Assembly: GCA_964631325.1 (NCBI GenBank)
Contig: CAZVWJ010000004.1
Location: 1 to 64,000 of the forward strand
DNA from: CAZVWJ01 sp964631325
Lineage (GTDB): Bacteria; T1Sed10-126
DNA length: 64,000 nt
Direction of reading: 5' to 3'
Shown piece after piece: positions 36,262 through 44,514 of this stretch. The translations under genes and the position numbers were made by a program. Under the pieces are notes generated by a model. That model made no database searches, was not told where the DNA came from, and worked only from the letters and a program-made list of their open reading frames with translations. The stretch's first letter is position 1, and every line of letters begins with the position of its first letter.

Positions 36262-37458
36262 GTGGAGTTTCCGAAAAAAACAGTAAGTGAATTAACTGAT
36301 CTGACGGGGAAAAGAGTTCTTGTACGGGTGGATTTTAACGTGCCTCTGGATGCAAATGGAGGCGTGACCGATACTACACGGTTAGAAGCGGCTGTTCCTA
36401 CTATCAGCAAATTATTAGAAGCGGAGGCTATTCCCGTATTAATGAGTCACCTGGGTCGCCCCGGTGGTGAGGTGAATGAAGAGCTGCGACTTAAACCTGT
36501 AGTAGAACCGCTAAGTAAACTTTTGGATTGTAAGGTAAAAGCTGCTTCTGATACAGTAGGGTCTGCTGCCCGGCAAATGGTTTCTGCCCTGGATTCGGGA
36601 GAAGTTGGGTTATTAGAAAATTTGCGTTTTCAGTCCGGGGAGAAAGCAAACGATTCTGAGTTTGCTCGCCAGCTAGCTCAGTTTGGAGAAGTTTATGTTA
36701 GCGATGCATTCGGAACAGCCCACCGGGCCCATGCTTCCATGACCGGCGTACCCGAATTTTTACGGCCGGCAGTCGGAGGTGAACTACTCCGGGAAGAATA
36801 CGAACGATTAACTGAGGTTCGAGATGATCCGGCTCGCCCCTTTATGGCTTTACTCGGTGGGGCAAAAGTGAGCGATAAGCTGGAAGTTATTGAACATTTT
36901 CTCCAAAAGGCTGACGTTGTCTTAGTCGGAGGTGCTATGGCTTATACGTTTTCTCTGGCTCAAGGAGGAGAAGTCGGGGAATCCCTGGTTGAACCGGATT
37001 TTCTCGAAGAAGCTCGCCGAATTTTAGAAAGTCGAGGAGATTATCGCGGAGAACTGGTTCTGCCCGAGGACAACGTGATTATGGATACTACCTCGGAAGA
37101 ATTAAAAACTCAAACTACGAAGACTGACGCCATACCCGAAGGTTGGGAGGGGATGGATATTGGTCCCCGGACCCGTCAGAAGTTTATTGAACACTTACAG
37201 GAGGCTAAGATGGTTTTCTGGAACGGTCCGATGGGGGCGTTCGAGATGCCTGAATTTGCCGAAGGAACGGCGGAAGTAGCCCGGAGCCTGGCTGAATTAA
37301 AAGCGCGGGTGATTGTTGGTGGCGGGGACAGCGCCGCGGCAATTAAACAGTCAGGTTATGAAACTGAGTTTCACCACATTTCAACCGGCGGGGGAGCTTC
37401 CCTTCAGTTAGTTCAGGGGGAGGACTTACCGGGGGTAGAAATTTTAGACGATAAGTAA
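36262..37458 (+). CDS. pgk: Phosphoglycerate kinase
   Basis: About 398 residues. GKRVLVRVDFNVPLDANG is the substrate-binding signature, SHLGRPGGEVNEELRLKP follows, and GGGDSAAAIKQSGYETEFHHISTGGGASLQLV is the nucleotide-binding C-terminal part. It transfers phosphate from 1,3-bisphosphoglycerate to ADP. Start choice: ATG at 36256 lies only two bases after AAGGAG (36248-36253), whereas GTG at 36262 lies eight bases after it, so GTG is favoured. Separated from gapA by 27 bp and from tpiA by 48 bp; clearly one operon. Confidence 0.97.
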   Translation: MEFPKKTVSELTDLTGKRVLVRVDFNVPLDANGGVTDTTRLEAAVPTISKLLEAEAIPVLMSHLGRPGGEVNEELRLKPVVEPLSKLLDCKVKAASDTVGSAARQMVSALDSGEVGLLENLRFQSGEKANDSEFARQLAQFGEVYVSDAFGTAHRAHASMTGVPEFLRPAVGGELLREEYERLTEVRDDPARPFMALLGGAKVSDKLEVIEHFLQKADVVLVGGAMAYTFSLAQGGEVGESLVEPDFLEEARRILESRGDYRGELVLPEDNVIMDTTSEELKTQTTKTDAIPEGWEGMDIGPRTRQKFIEHLQEAKMVFWNGPMGAFEMPEFAEGTAEVARSLAELKARVIVGGGDSAAAIKQSGYETEFHHISTGGGASLQLVQGEDLPGVEILDDK

Positions 37459-37506
37459 TTCAGTAAAAACAATTTAAGCCAGAATTTTATTCAGGAGTGG
37501 ATAGTT

Positions 37507-38292
37507 ATGTCGCGCCGTGATATGCTCGCCGGGAATTGGAAGATGAACAAGACAATTTCAGAAGCGATAAACCTTGCAGTTCGATTAAAATATGCCTGTA
37601 GCTCTATTGATGACCGGGATGTTGTTCTTTGCCCTCCTTATACTGCAATTAAGCCTGTTGCCGAGACAGTTGAAGATAGCATAATCGAGGTTGGAGCTCA
37701 GAACATGCATTATGAGCGTTCCGGGGCTTATACCGGTGAAATCAGTCCGGAAATGATTAAGGACGCGGGGGCAAGCTGGGTTATTCTCGGTCATAGTGAG
37801 CGCCGTCAGTATTTTAGTGAGGATGAAGAATTGTTGCAAACAAAGTTAGAGACGGCAGCGGATGAGGATTTAAAGGTTTTTTATTGTATTGGAGAATCGG
37901 AGCGGGAACGTGAAAATGACCAGGTGGAAACTGTGCTTGCCAGACAGCTTGAAGGAGCCCTGGCGGAGTTCTCTTTTTCAGATTTTGCTGACCTGGTAAT
38001 TGCTTATGAGCCGGTATGGGCGATTGGAACCGGAAACTCGGCTACTCCGGAACAGGCCAACGAAGCCCATTCAATTGTTCGAGATCGAATTTCTGATCTC
38101 TTTTCAGCCGACGTGGCGGACCAAATTCGCGTAGTTTACGGCGGAAGTGTCAAGCCCCACAACGTGGAGAAGTTAATGGCCCAGCCTTCGCTGGATGGAG
38201 CTCTTGTCGGTGGGGCCAGCCTGGCCGCTGATGATTTTGCTGACATTGTAAAATATAACGTTGAAGATGATATTTCGCTTTCCGACTTATAA
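37507..38292 (+). CDS. tpiA: Triosephosphate isomerase
   Basis: 261 residues with all active-site residues: Lys12 in AGNWKMNK, His96 in LGHSERRQYF, Glu168 in AYEPVWAIGTG, and the phosphate-binding YGGSVKPHN and GALVGGASL. It interconverts dihydroxyacetone phosphate and glyceraldehyde 3-phosphate. CAGGAG ribosome site before the ATG. Many Asp/Glu on helices (for example YFSEDEELLQTKLETAADED), consistent with a salt-adapted cytoplasm. Third in the glycolytic operon. Confidence 0.97.
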   Translation: MSRRDMLAGNWKMNKTISEAINLAVRLKYACSSIDDRDVVLCPPYTAIKPVAETVEDSIIEVGAQNMHYERSGAYTGEISPEMIKDAGASWVILGHSERRQYFSEDEELLQTKLETAADEDLKVFYCIGESERERENDQVETVLARQLEGALAEFSFSDFADLVIAYEPVWAIGTGNSATPEQANEAHSIVRDRISDLFSADVADQIRVVYGGSVKPHNVEKLMAQPSLDGALVGGASLAADDFADIVKYNVEDDISLSDL

Positions 38293-38313
38293 CCTGGAGG
38301 ATGGAGTAAAAAA

Positions 38314-38751
38314 ATGATTGGTTTTGAAAGTATTGCGATGGTTTTACATATACTCGTTTCTGTTGTATTAATTGTTGTTGTCCTACTGCAATCCCAGCAG
38401 AGTATGAATCTTTCCGGCCTGATGGGTGGGGCTTCGCAATCGGCCCTTGGAAGTCAGCCGCAAACTGTTTTAAGCAAAGTCACTACCGGTCTGGCGATTG
38501 TGTTTTTTCTCACGGCGATATTTTTTGCTTTAATCCCGGCCCGGGAAGAAGGAGCGCTTTCTCCGGGAAAGGTTTCGGGCCCCGTTCAGCAAGGGCAGGG
38601 TCAGGGCGCTTCCCCGGCTGCTAAATCCGGTCAAGAAACTGCCAGCCCGCAATCTGGCTCTTCTGGGGATAAACCCGTCGCTGGTCCCGCGGGAAGTAAA
38701 AAGGGAGCGGGTGGGGCTAAAACTCCTTCTCCCCCGGCGGCTGAAAATTAA
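38314..38751 (+). CDS. secG: Preprotein translocase subunit SecG
   Basis: 145 residues. Two helices (about 6-26 and 52-72) flank LLQSQQSMNLSGLMGGASQSALG, the conserved SecG loop. It assists SecYE-SecA preprotein export. The tail after residue 80 is a long low-complexity Gly/Ser/Pro/Ala extension, longer than usual. A GGAGG lies upstream of ATG 38314. SecG as last member of gapA-pgk-tpi is a common arrangement. The 3' end overlaps the start of the next gene by about 41 bp in another frame. Confidence 0.92.
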   Translation: MIGFESIAMVLHILVSVVLIVVVLLQSQQSMNLSGLMGGASQSALGSQPQTVLSKVTTGLAIVFFLTAIFFALIPAREEGALSPGKVSGPVQQGQGQGASPAAKSGQETASPQSGSSGDKPVAGPAGSKKGAGGAKTPSPPAAEN

Positions 38752-40459
38752 TCTGCGAGCTTTAACGTCCGTCCGGGCGTGGTCCCTTCTTACCCTCTCT
38801 TGTCTCCTTCTATTTCTGGTCGGGTGTCCGGTTGAAACTCCGCGAAAAAATGAATTAAAACTTTCCACTATTTCTGCCCCCAAATCCTTCAACCCCGTTA
38901 CTGCCAAGGAAACTTCGACCACTGAGATAACCGGTTTGATGTTTATCGGTTTAACCGGGATTGATGGCAAAACCGGGGAAGTAATTCCCGAACTTGCTCA
39001 AAACTGGCAACAAAAACAGCAGGGGAGGGTCTGGATATTTACCCTTCGCCCGGATTTAAAATGGTCGGATGGGAAATCCCTCACTGCTGCGGATGTGGTC
39101 TTTACCTACAAAAAGCTCTATTTTAATCCAAAGATCGAGACCACCGCTCGCTTTACCCTGCAGATGCGGGGAAAAATTCCCCGGGTGGAGAAACTTTCGG
39201 CCCGCAAAATAAAATTCACTTATCCCCGGCCCTATGTTCCTTTTCCCCGGGCGGCAACCACAAAAATCATGCCCCGCCATGTTTTTAAGGAAATGCCGGC
39301 CGCGAAATTTAATTCTGTCTGGGGAGTTGAAACATCACCGACAGAATTGGTGGTTAACGGGCCGTTTAAACTGGCACGTTATTCCTCGGGCCAGCGAATC
39401 ATTCTGGAGCCAAATCCAAATTACTATAAAAATTTAAATTCAGCGAAGGATTTGCCCCGGTTGGATCAATTGATATTTGAAGTAGTAAAAAATACGGATC
39501 TCCAGGTCCAGAAATTTTTACGGGGAGAAATTGACGCTATTGCTGTTCAGCCCCAGCACTATCCGATTGTTAAACCACGGGAGAAAAAGGGAGATTTTTC
39601 TTTAATCAGGTGTGGCCCGGGACTCGGTTCGCTTTTTCTTGCCTTTAATATGAACACCGATACAAATTCCAAAACCGGGGAGCATTACCTGTCGGAGTAT
39701 AAATTGGAATGGTTCAATGATCGTTCTTTCCGTCGGGCGGTTTCCTATGGGTTGGATCGAGAAAATATTCGGGAAATTGTTTACAACAATTTAGCCACCC
39801 CTCGTTACGGACCGGTCAGTCCCGCTAATGAACTCTTTTATAATCCTGACCTGAAGAAATACCGCTATGATCCGGAGCGGGCTAAAAATATTTTGGTAGA
39901 AAATGGCTACCGTGATCGTGATAGCGACGGTGTTCGGGAGGGGCCGAACGGCCATCCAATTGAGTTTGTTCTACTCACTAATTCAGGTAATGATCAGCGA
40001 GTGAAGATGAGTGAAATTATTCGCAAAGATCTAGAGTCCCTGGGATTTTCCGTTACTTTCCGTCAAGTTGAATTTAATACGCTGGTCACCCGATTAAATT
40101 CCAGTTATGACTGGGAAGCTGTGGTGATGGGATTTACTGGTGGACTCGAACCCCATTTTGGGAGTAACTTCTGGCTTTCCTCGGCTGATCTGCACCTCTG
40201 GCATCCGCGTCAGGATTCGCCCCGGCGTCCCTGGGAAGCACAGATTGACAGGCTATTTCACCGCGGAGTGCGCACGGTGAATCAGGGAAAAAGAAAACAG
40301 ATTTATTATCGCTGGCAGGAGCTTGTCAACCGGATTCAACCTGTTGTATATACAGTTACCGGGGAAATTATTTACGGTATCCGGGGCCGGGTAAAAGGGG
40401 CTCGACCCACTGCTGTCGGAGGTTTTACCCACAACATAGAATATATCGAAGTAAAATGA
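38711..40459 (+). CDS. Peptide/nickel ABC importer solute-binding lipoprotein
   Basis: 582 residues of the SBP_bac_5 (OppA/DppA) family. The lipoprotein signal LLLFLVGC gives the modified Cys39, preceded by an unusually long basic n-region (PRRLKINLRALTSVRAW). Body motifs: ELAQNWQQKQQGRVWIFTLR, LKWSDGKSLTAADVVFTYKK, FRRAVSYGLDRENIREIVYN, YDPERAKNILVENGYRDRDSDGVREG. It captures oligopeptides or similar solutes outside the membrane for the permease encoded next. GTG 38711 lies inside secG; translation coupling is likely. Ligand not identifiable. Confidence 0.88.
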   Translation: MGLKLLLPRRLKINLRALTSVRAWSLLTLSCLLLFLVGCPVETPRKNELKLSTISAPKSFNPVTAKETSTTEITGLMFIGLTGIDGKTGEVIPELAQNWQQKQQGRVWIFTLRPDLKWSDGKSLTAADVVFTYKKLYFNPKIETTARFTLQMRGKIPRVEKLSARKIKFTYPRPYVPFPRAATTKIMPRHVFKEMPAAKFNSVWGVETSPTELVVNGPFKLARYSSGQRIILEPNPNYYKNLNSAKDLPRLDQLIFEVVKNTDLQVQKFLRGEIDAIAVQPQHYPIVKPREKKGDFSLIRCGPGLGSLFLAFNMNTDTNSKTGEHYLSEYKLEWFNDRSFRRAVSYGLDRENIREIVYNNLATPRYGPVSPANELFYNPDLKKYRYDPERAKNILVENGYRDRDSDGVREGPNGHPIEFVLLTNSGNDQRVKMSEIIRKDLESLGFSVTFRQVEFNTLVTRLNSSYDWEAVVMGFTGGLEPHFGSNFWLSSADLHLWHPRQDSPRRPWEAQIDRLFHRGVRTVNQGKRKQIYYRWQELVNRIQPVVYTVTGEIIYGIRGRVKGARPTAVGGFTHNIEYIEVK

Positions 40460-40468
40460 TTTCGGCGG

Positions 40469-41449
40469 ATGTTTAAACTTATTGCTCACCGCTTGTTTAT
40501 TGCCGTTTTCCTTCTGCTTGCTGTAACTTTAATCACTTTTTTCATAATTCAGTTCACTCCTGGAAATTATTTTGATCGTCTCCGGGCAAACCCGCGAGTT
40601 TCTTCCGAGCTTGTTCATAAACTCGAAGAAAAATATGGGGTAAATGAACCGGTCCTGGTGCAGTATTTACGTTGGTTCTGGCATTTACTTCAGGGGGATT
40701 TGGGGTATTCTTTTGTCCATAAACGGCCGGTTAGCAGTTTATTGCTCGAACGTTTTGCCAATACTTTTTTCTTGATGTTTGCTTCTATCCTGGTCACCTG
40801 GTTGCTGGCCCTTCCCCTGGGGATATTAGCTGCGGTTCACCACAACCGGCTTGTGGATCGGATATTTTCTTTCCTTGCTTTTATCGGGATGTCGATTCCT
40901 AATTTTTTTCTCTGTTTTCTGCTCCTCTATCTGGTGTCTTACCTTGATTTTTGGCCCCTGGGGGGGATGACTTCGGTTAATTTTGTTCGGATGAGTTTTA
41001 TGGGAAAAATTGTAGACTTGTTTCAGCATATGACCATTCCCGTAATTGTTATTGCTACCGGAGCAATGGCTGGTTTGCAGCGAATTACCCGGGGAAATAT
41101 GCTGGAGGTTCTGCGCAAGCAATACATCCTCTCTGCCCGCGCCCGGGGGTTGCCTGAAAATCGCGTTATTTACAGGCATGCCCTGCGCAACGCTATCAAT
41201 CCCCTAATTACTATTTTTGGTTATCAATTTACCACTTTAGTTAGTGGAGCTGCTCTGGTGGAAATAATTCTCGGCTGGCCGGGGATGGGGCAGTTGATGC
41301 TCCAGGCAGTGCGCTCGCGTGATCAGTTCGTGGTGGTGGGACTGGTCCTGGGAAGCGGAATTTTGTTGATCATTGGAAATCTCACCGCGGATTTGCTGTT
41401 GGCCCTTTCCGACCCACGGGTTAGATTTGGTGAGCGCTCAAGTGTTTAA
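40469..41449 (+). CDS. Oligopeptide-type ABC transporter permease (DppB/OppB family)
   Basis: 326 residues with six membrane helices. MFKLIAHRLFIAVFLLLAVTLITFFIIQFTPGN is the typical DppB start, and QYILSARARGLPENRVIYRHALRNAINPLI is the EAA-like loop that docks the ATPases. Forms one half of the channel. Nine bases after the binding-protein stop. No GG-rich ribosome site beyond CGGCGG. Confidence 0.93.
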   Translation: MFKLIAHRLFIAVFLLLAVTLITFFIIQFTPGNYFDRLRANPRVSSELVHKLEEKYGVNEPVLVQYLRWFWHLLQGDLGYSFVHKRPVSSLLLERFANTFFLMFASILVTWLLALPLGILAAVHHNRLVDRIFSFLAFIGMSIPNFFLCFLLLYLVSYLDFWPLGGMTSVNFVRMSFMGKIVDLFQHMTIPVIVIATGAMAGLQRITRGNMLEVLRKQYILSARARGLPENRVIYRHALRNAINPLITIFGYQFTTLVSGAALVEIILGWPGMGQLMLQAVRSRDQFVVVGLVLGSGILLIIGNLTADLLLALSDPRVRFGERSSV

Positions 41450-42530
41450 ACAACGGTTAAATGATGCCCGGTTGTTGCTTTTCTCCAACTGGTTGCTGAT
41501 TTCAGCGATATTAATCCTGGGAACTCTTTATTTCTGTACACTCTTTTCCGGCTTTATCGCTCCCTATCGCTACGATAGCGAAGCCCGGGGTAAGTCGTAT
41601 CATCCCCCAATGATGCTTCACTTTTTTGATGAGTCGGGACTCACCTGGCCCTACGTGTATGAGTACCAGTTTGAATTTAACAAATACAAACAGCGGGTTT
41701 TCAAGCAGGTTAGCAATAAAAAACACGAGTTGACATTTTTTAGCTGCGGTGAGTCTTATTATTTTCTCGGTTTATTTGAAACAGACAGACATTTGTTTGG
41801 CATTGACGGGGGGACTCGTTTATATTTATTTGGAGCGGATGGTCGCGGCCGTGACTTATTTTCACGAATCATTTACGGCGGTCGCGTTTCGCTGACAATT
41901 GGTTTGGTCGGCGTTTCCATATCACTCTTTTTTGGTCTTTTAATTGGTGGGATTTCTGGCTATTTTGGTGGTCTGGTCGATACTGTCATTCAGAGGATAA
42001 TCGAGGTAATAATGTTAATTCCGGGCTTCTTTTTGCTTCTTGCCCTGCGGGCGGCCTTTCCGCCCGAATGGAGCTCAATTAAGGTCTATTTTTTTATTGT
42101 GATTATCATGAGTTTTATTGGCTGGGCCTCAATGGCCCGGGTAATTCGCGGGCTGGCTCTTTCCCTGCGTGAAAAGGATTTTGTTGCTGCCGCGCAAATG
42201 TCGGGGGTCCCTGATTTATTAATTATTATCAAACATGTAATACCTAACACAGCCTCCTATTTTATTGTTGCGGCAACCGTTTCCATACCCGGGTATATTC
42301 TCGGGGAGTCGGCTCTTAGCCTTCTTGGACTGGGAATTCAAGATCCCTATGCAAGCTGGGGAAATCTTCTCCAGGATGCTATGAGTGTTTCACAAATCCA
42401 ACTACACCCCTGGATTCTCCTGCCGGGTTTATTTATTTTTCTGGCCATAATGAGTTTTAATTTACTCGGCGATGCACTGCGTGATTTACTTGATCCCGAA
42501 CATGAAATTAGCGGGGGAATGCTTGCTTAG
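41430..42530 (+). CDS. Oligopeptide-type ABC transporter permease (DppC/OppC family)
   Basis: About 366 residues. The first helix (LLISAILILGTLYFCTLFSGF) is followed by a long extracytoplasmic stretch of about 100 residues. FGADGRGRDLFSRIIYGGRVSL is the strong DppC signature, and DFVAAAQMSGVPDLLIIIKHVIPNTA is the EAA loop. The frame is open from TTG 41373, but GTG 41430, overlapping dppB-like by 20 bp, is a more natural start. Second half of the import channel. The enlarged first loop is longer than in typical DppC. Confidence 0.9.
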   Translation: MSAQVFKQRLNDARLLLFSNWLLISAILILGTLYFCTLFSGFIAPYRYDSEARGKSYHPPMMLHFFDESGLTWPYVYEYQFEFNKYKQRVFKQVSNKKHELTFFSCGESYYFLGLFETDRHLFGIDGGTRLYLFGADGRGRDLFSRIIYGGRVSLTIGLVGVSISLFFGLLIGGISGYFGGLVDTVIQRIIEVIMLIPGFFLLLALRAAFPPEWSSIKVYFFIVIIMSFIGWASMARVIRGLALSLREKDFVAAAQMSGVPDLLIIIKHVIPNTASYFIVAATVSIPGYILGESALSLLGLGIQDPYASWGNLLQDAMSVSQIQLHPWILLPGLFIFLAIMSFNLLGDALRDLLDPEHEISGGMLA

Positions 42531-42560
42531 TTAACAGTTGATGAAGAAGGAGAAGAGTTT

Positions 42561-43526
42561 ATGAGTAAGTTGTTAGAGGTAGAAGGTTTGGAAGTTGAAT
42601 TCTACTCCTTTCGTCCCGAACGGTCTTTTAAAGCCCTGTGCTCGGTGAACTTTGAAATTGCACCGGGAGAAATAGTAGGTCTGGTGGGGGAAAGTGGCTG
42701 TGGGAAAAGTTTGACTGCGCGGGCTTTAGTTAGTTTATTGCCTGAAACAGCCAGTGCAGACGGAAAAATATATTACCGAGACCAGACTCTTCAAGCCGGT
42801 GATTCTGCTCAGAGACGTCTTCGCGGGCGTGAGATCGGGCTGGTGTTTCAAGAACCGATGTCTTCACTTAATCCTGTTTTTACCGTGGGAGCGCAGTTGA
42901 AAGAAACTCTCTCCTGCTTGCGGAACCGGCAATCCCGGGCTGAATTAGAGGAACAATGTATCCGGCTTTTAAAGCAAGTTCAACTGAAGAATCCCGGACA
43001 GAAGCTCAACCAGTATCCACACCAGCTCTCAGGGGGGCAACAGCAACGGGTAGTGATTGCCCTGGCCCTGGCCGGTGAGCCGGGGCTATTAGTCGCAGAT
43101 GAACCGACGACTGCACTCGATGCTCCGTTGCGCCGGGAAATAATTAAATTGTTCGGGGAGTTGGCCGGCCAGGGATTAAGTGTACTTTTGATTTCCCATA
43201 ACCTTGCCCTGGTCCGAGAAGTTTGTGAAAGGGTGGTGGTTATGTATTCCGGTTATACTGTTGAAAACTGTGAATTGGGTTGTGGTGATTTGATTGCTCG
43301 ACATCCTTACACCGCTGGATTGAAGAAGACCTCTGAGGCGCTTTTTTCCGCTAATAGTTCCCGGCTCCCTGTGATCGAAGGGGAAGTCCCTGAACCGGCT
43401 GAAAGACCGGCTGGTTGCCCCTTCCACCCCCGTTGCGCTGAAGTTACTGCTGAATGCCGGAGACAATTCCCTCCGGTGAGCGGATATGGAAATGAGAAAG
43501 TCTTTTGCTGGGCAAGGGGGGATTGA
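42561..43526 (+). CDS. ABC transporter ATPase (DppD/OppD family)
   Basis: 321 residues. Walker A is GLVGESGCGKSLTARAL, the Q-loop GLVFQEPMSSLNPV, the signature LSGGQQQRVVIALAL, and Walker B LLVADEPTTALD. The C-terminal PAERPAGCPFHPRCAEVTAEC is the oligopeptide-transporter ATPase C-terminal domain with its Cys cluster, usually binding an iron-sulfur centre. GAAGGAG ribosome site. Powers uptake with the partner ATPase encoded three bases later. Confidence 0.94.
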   Translation: MSKLLEVEGLEVEFYSFRPERSFKALCSVNFEIAPGEIVGLVGESGCGKSLTARALVSLLPETASADGKIYYRDQTLQAGDSAQRRLRGREIGLVFQEPMSSLNPVFTVGAQLKETLSCLRNRQSRAELEEQCIRLLKQVQLKNPGQKLNQYPHQLSGGQQQRVVIALALAGEPGLLVADEPTTALDAPLRREIIKLFGELAGQGLSVLLISHNLALVREVCERVVVMYSGYTVENCELGCGDLIARHPYTAGLKKTSEALFSANSSRLPVIEGEVPEPAERPAGCPFHPRCAEVTAECRRQFPPVSGYGNEKVFCWARGD

Positions 43527-43528
43527 TT

Positions 43529-44305
43529 TTGGCCCTGGTGAAAGTTAAGGGAGTAACCAAGAGATTTGCTGAAACGGCCAGTTTTTTGTTTTCCTCTCAG
43601 GATTTCACCACTGCCCTGAGGGAGGTAGGATTAGAAATACGGGAAGGTGAAATTATGGGCCTGGTGGGCGAAAGTGGTTGTGGTAAATCCACTCTTGCCA
43701 GAATAATTCTCCATTTGATTAGCCCTGATGCCGGTAAAGTTGAATTTAAGGGTCGGCGGACAGATAATCTTTCCCGGCGTGCATTTCGCCCCTTCCGGAG
43801 GCAAATCCAGGCAGTATTTCAGGATCCCCGGGAGTCTTTGAATCCTCGTTATAAAATTTCGACGACACTTGAAGAGAATTTGTTGTATTTGACTGATTTG
43901 TCCCCTGCTCAACGTCAGGAGCGGATCAAGAGTATGCTGCCCCTGGTTGGTTTGAACGAAAAACATCTAACAAGGTTTCCACATCAACTTTCTGGCGGTC
44001 AGCGTCAGCGGGTTTGTATAGCGCGTGCTTTATTGCTCAAGCCGGAGCTTGTGATTTGCGATGAGCCAACCAGTGCCCTGGATGTTTCTATTCAAGCTCA
44101 AATTATTAATTTGCTCCTTGATTTAAAAGAAGAATTCGGTTTGACTTATCTCTTTATCAGTCACGATCTTAATTTAATAGAATTTGTTAGTGAAAGGTTG
44201 GCAGTGATGGCGGCGGGACAAATTAAGGAAAGTGGAAAAACAACTCGGATATGTAACGAGCCCCAAAGTAAAGCAACCCGAAAATTGCTGAACGCAAATA
44301 TTTAA
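43529..44305 (+). CDS. ABC transporter ATPase (DppF/OppF family)
   Basis: About 259 residues. Walker A GLVGESGCGKSTLARII, Q-loop AVFQDPRESLNPRY, signature LSGGQRQRVCIARAL, Walker B LVICDEPTSALD, H-loop FISHDLNLI. The C-terminal oligopeptide extension seen in the partner is absent. TTG 43529 is selected because AAGGGGGGA (43514-43522) sits seven bases before it and the previous gene stops at 43526. Completes the five-gene importer, which follows secG without a terminator. Confidence 0.93.
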   Translation: MALVKVKGVTKRFAETASFLFSSQDFTTALREVGLEIREGEIMGLVGESGCGKSTLARIILHLISPDAGKVEFKGRRTDNLSRRAFRPFRRQIQAVFQDPRESLNPRYKISTTLEENLLYLTDLSPAQRQERIKSMLPLVGLNEKHLTRFPHQLSGGQRQRVCIARALLLKPELVICDEPTSALDVSIQAQIINLLLDLKEEFGLTYLFISHDLNLIEFVSERLAVMAAGQIKESGKTTRICNEPQSKATRKLLNANI

Positions 44306-44313
44306 TTCCCGCC

Positions 44314-44389
44314 AGAACCTCAAAACGTCATTCCGGACAAGGGAATGAAATGACCGCGATCCGGACTCCAAAAGCATTTTTGAAGTTCT
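44314..44389. repeat. MITE-like element, short copy
   Basis: 76 bp. AGAACCTCAAAACGTCATTC at the left is mirrored by GCATTTTTGAAGTTCT at the right (44374-44389). Same family as 25592-25742 and 47935-48009. It lies directly after the importer operon. Confidence 0.7.
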
Positions 44390-44514
44390 GAAATTCTAAA
44401 TCAGCTCTATAAATTGCTGAAAAAAATGATATAATCAACACTCTTAAAAATCAAAACAGGAGGTGGAGACCAATTAGTTGGATTGAAGATGTAGAAATTG
44501 ATTGGCCCGAGACG

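Noticed and set aside
42561..44305. Nickel-specific importer (Nik) assignment
   Set aside because: The five-gene layout fits Nik and Opp/Dpp alike, and no nickel enzyme is nearby; left as peptide/nickel type.
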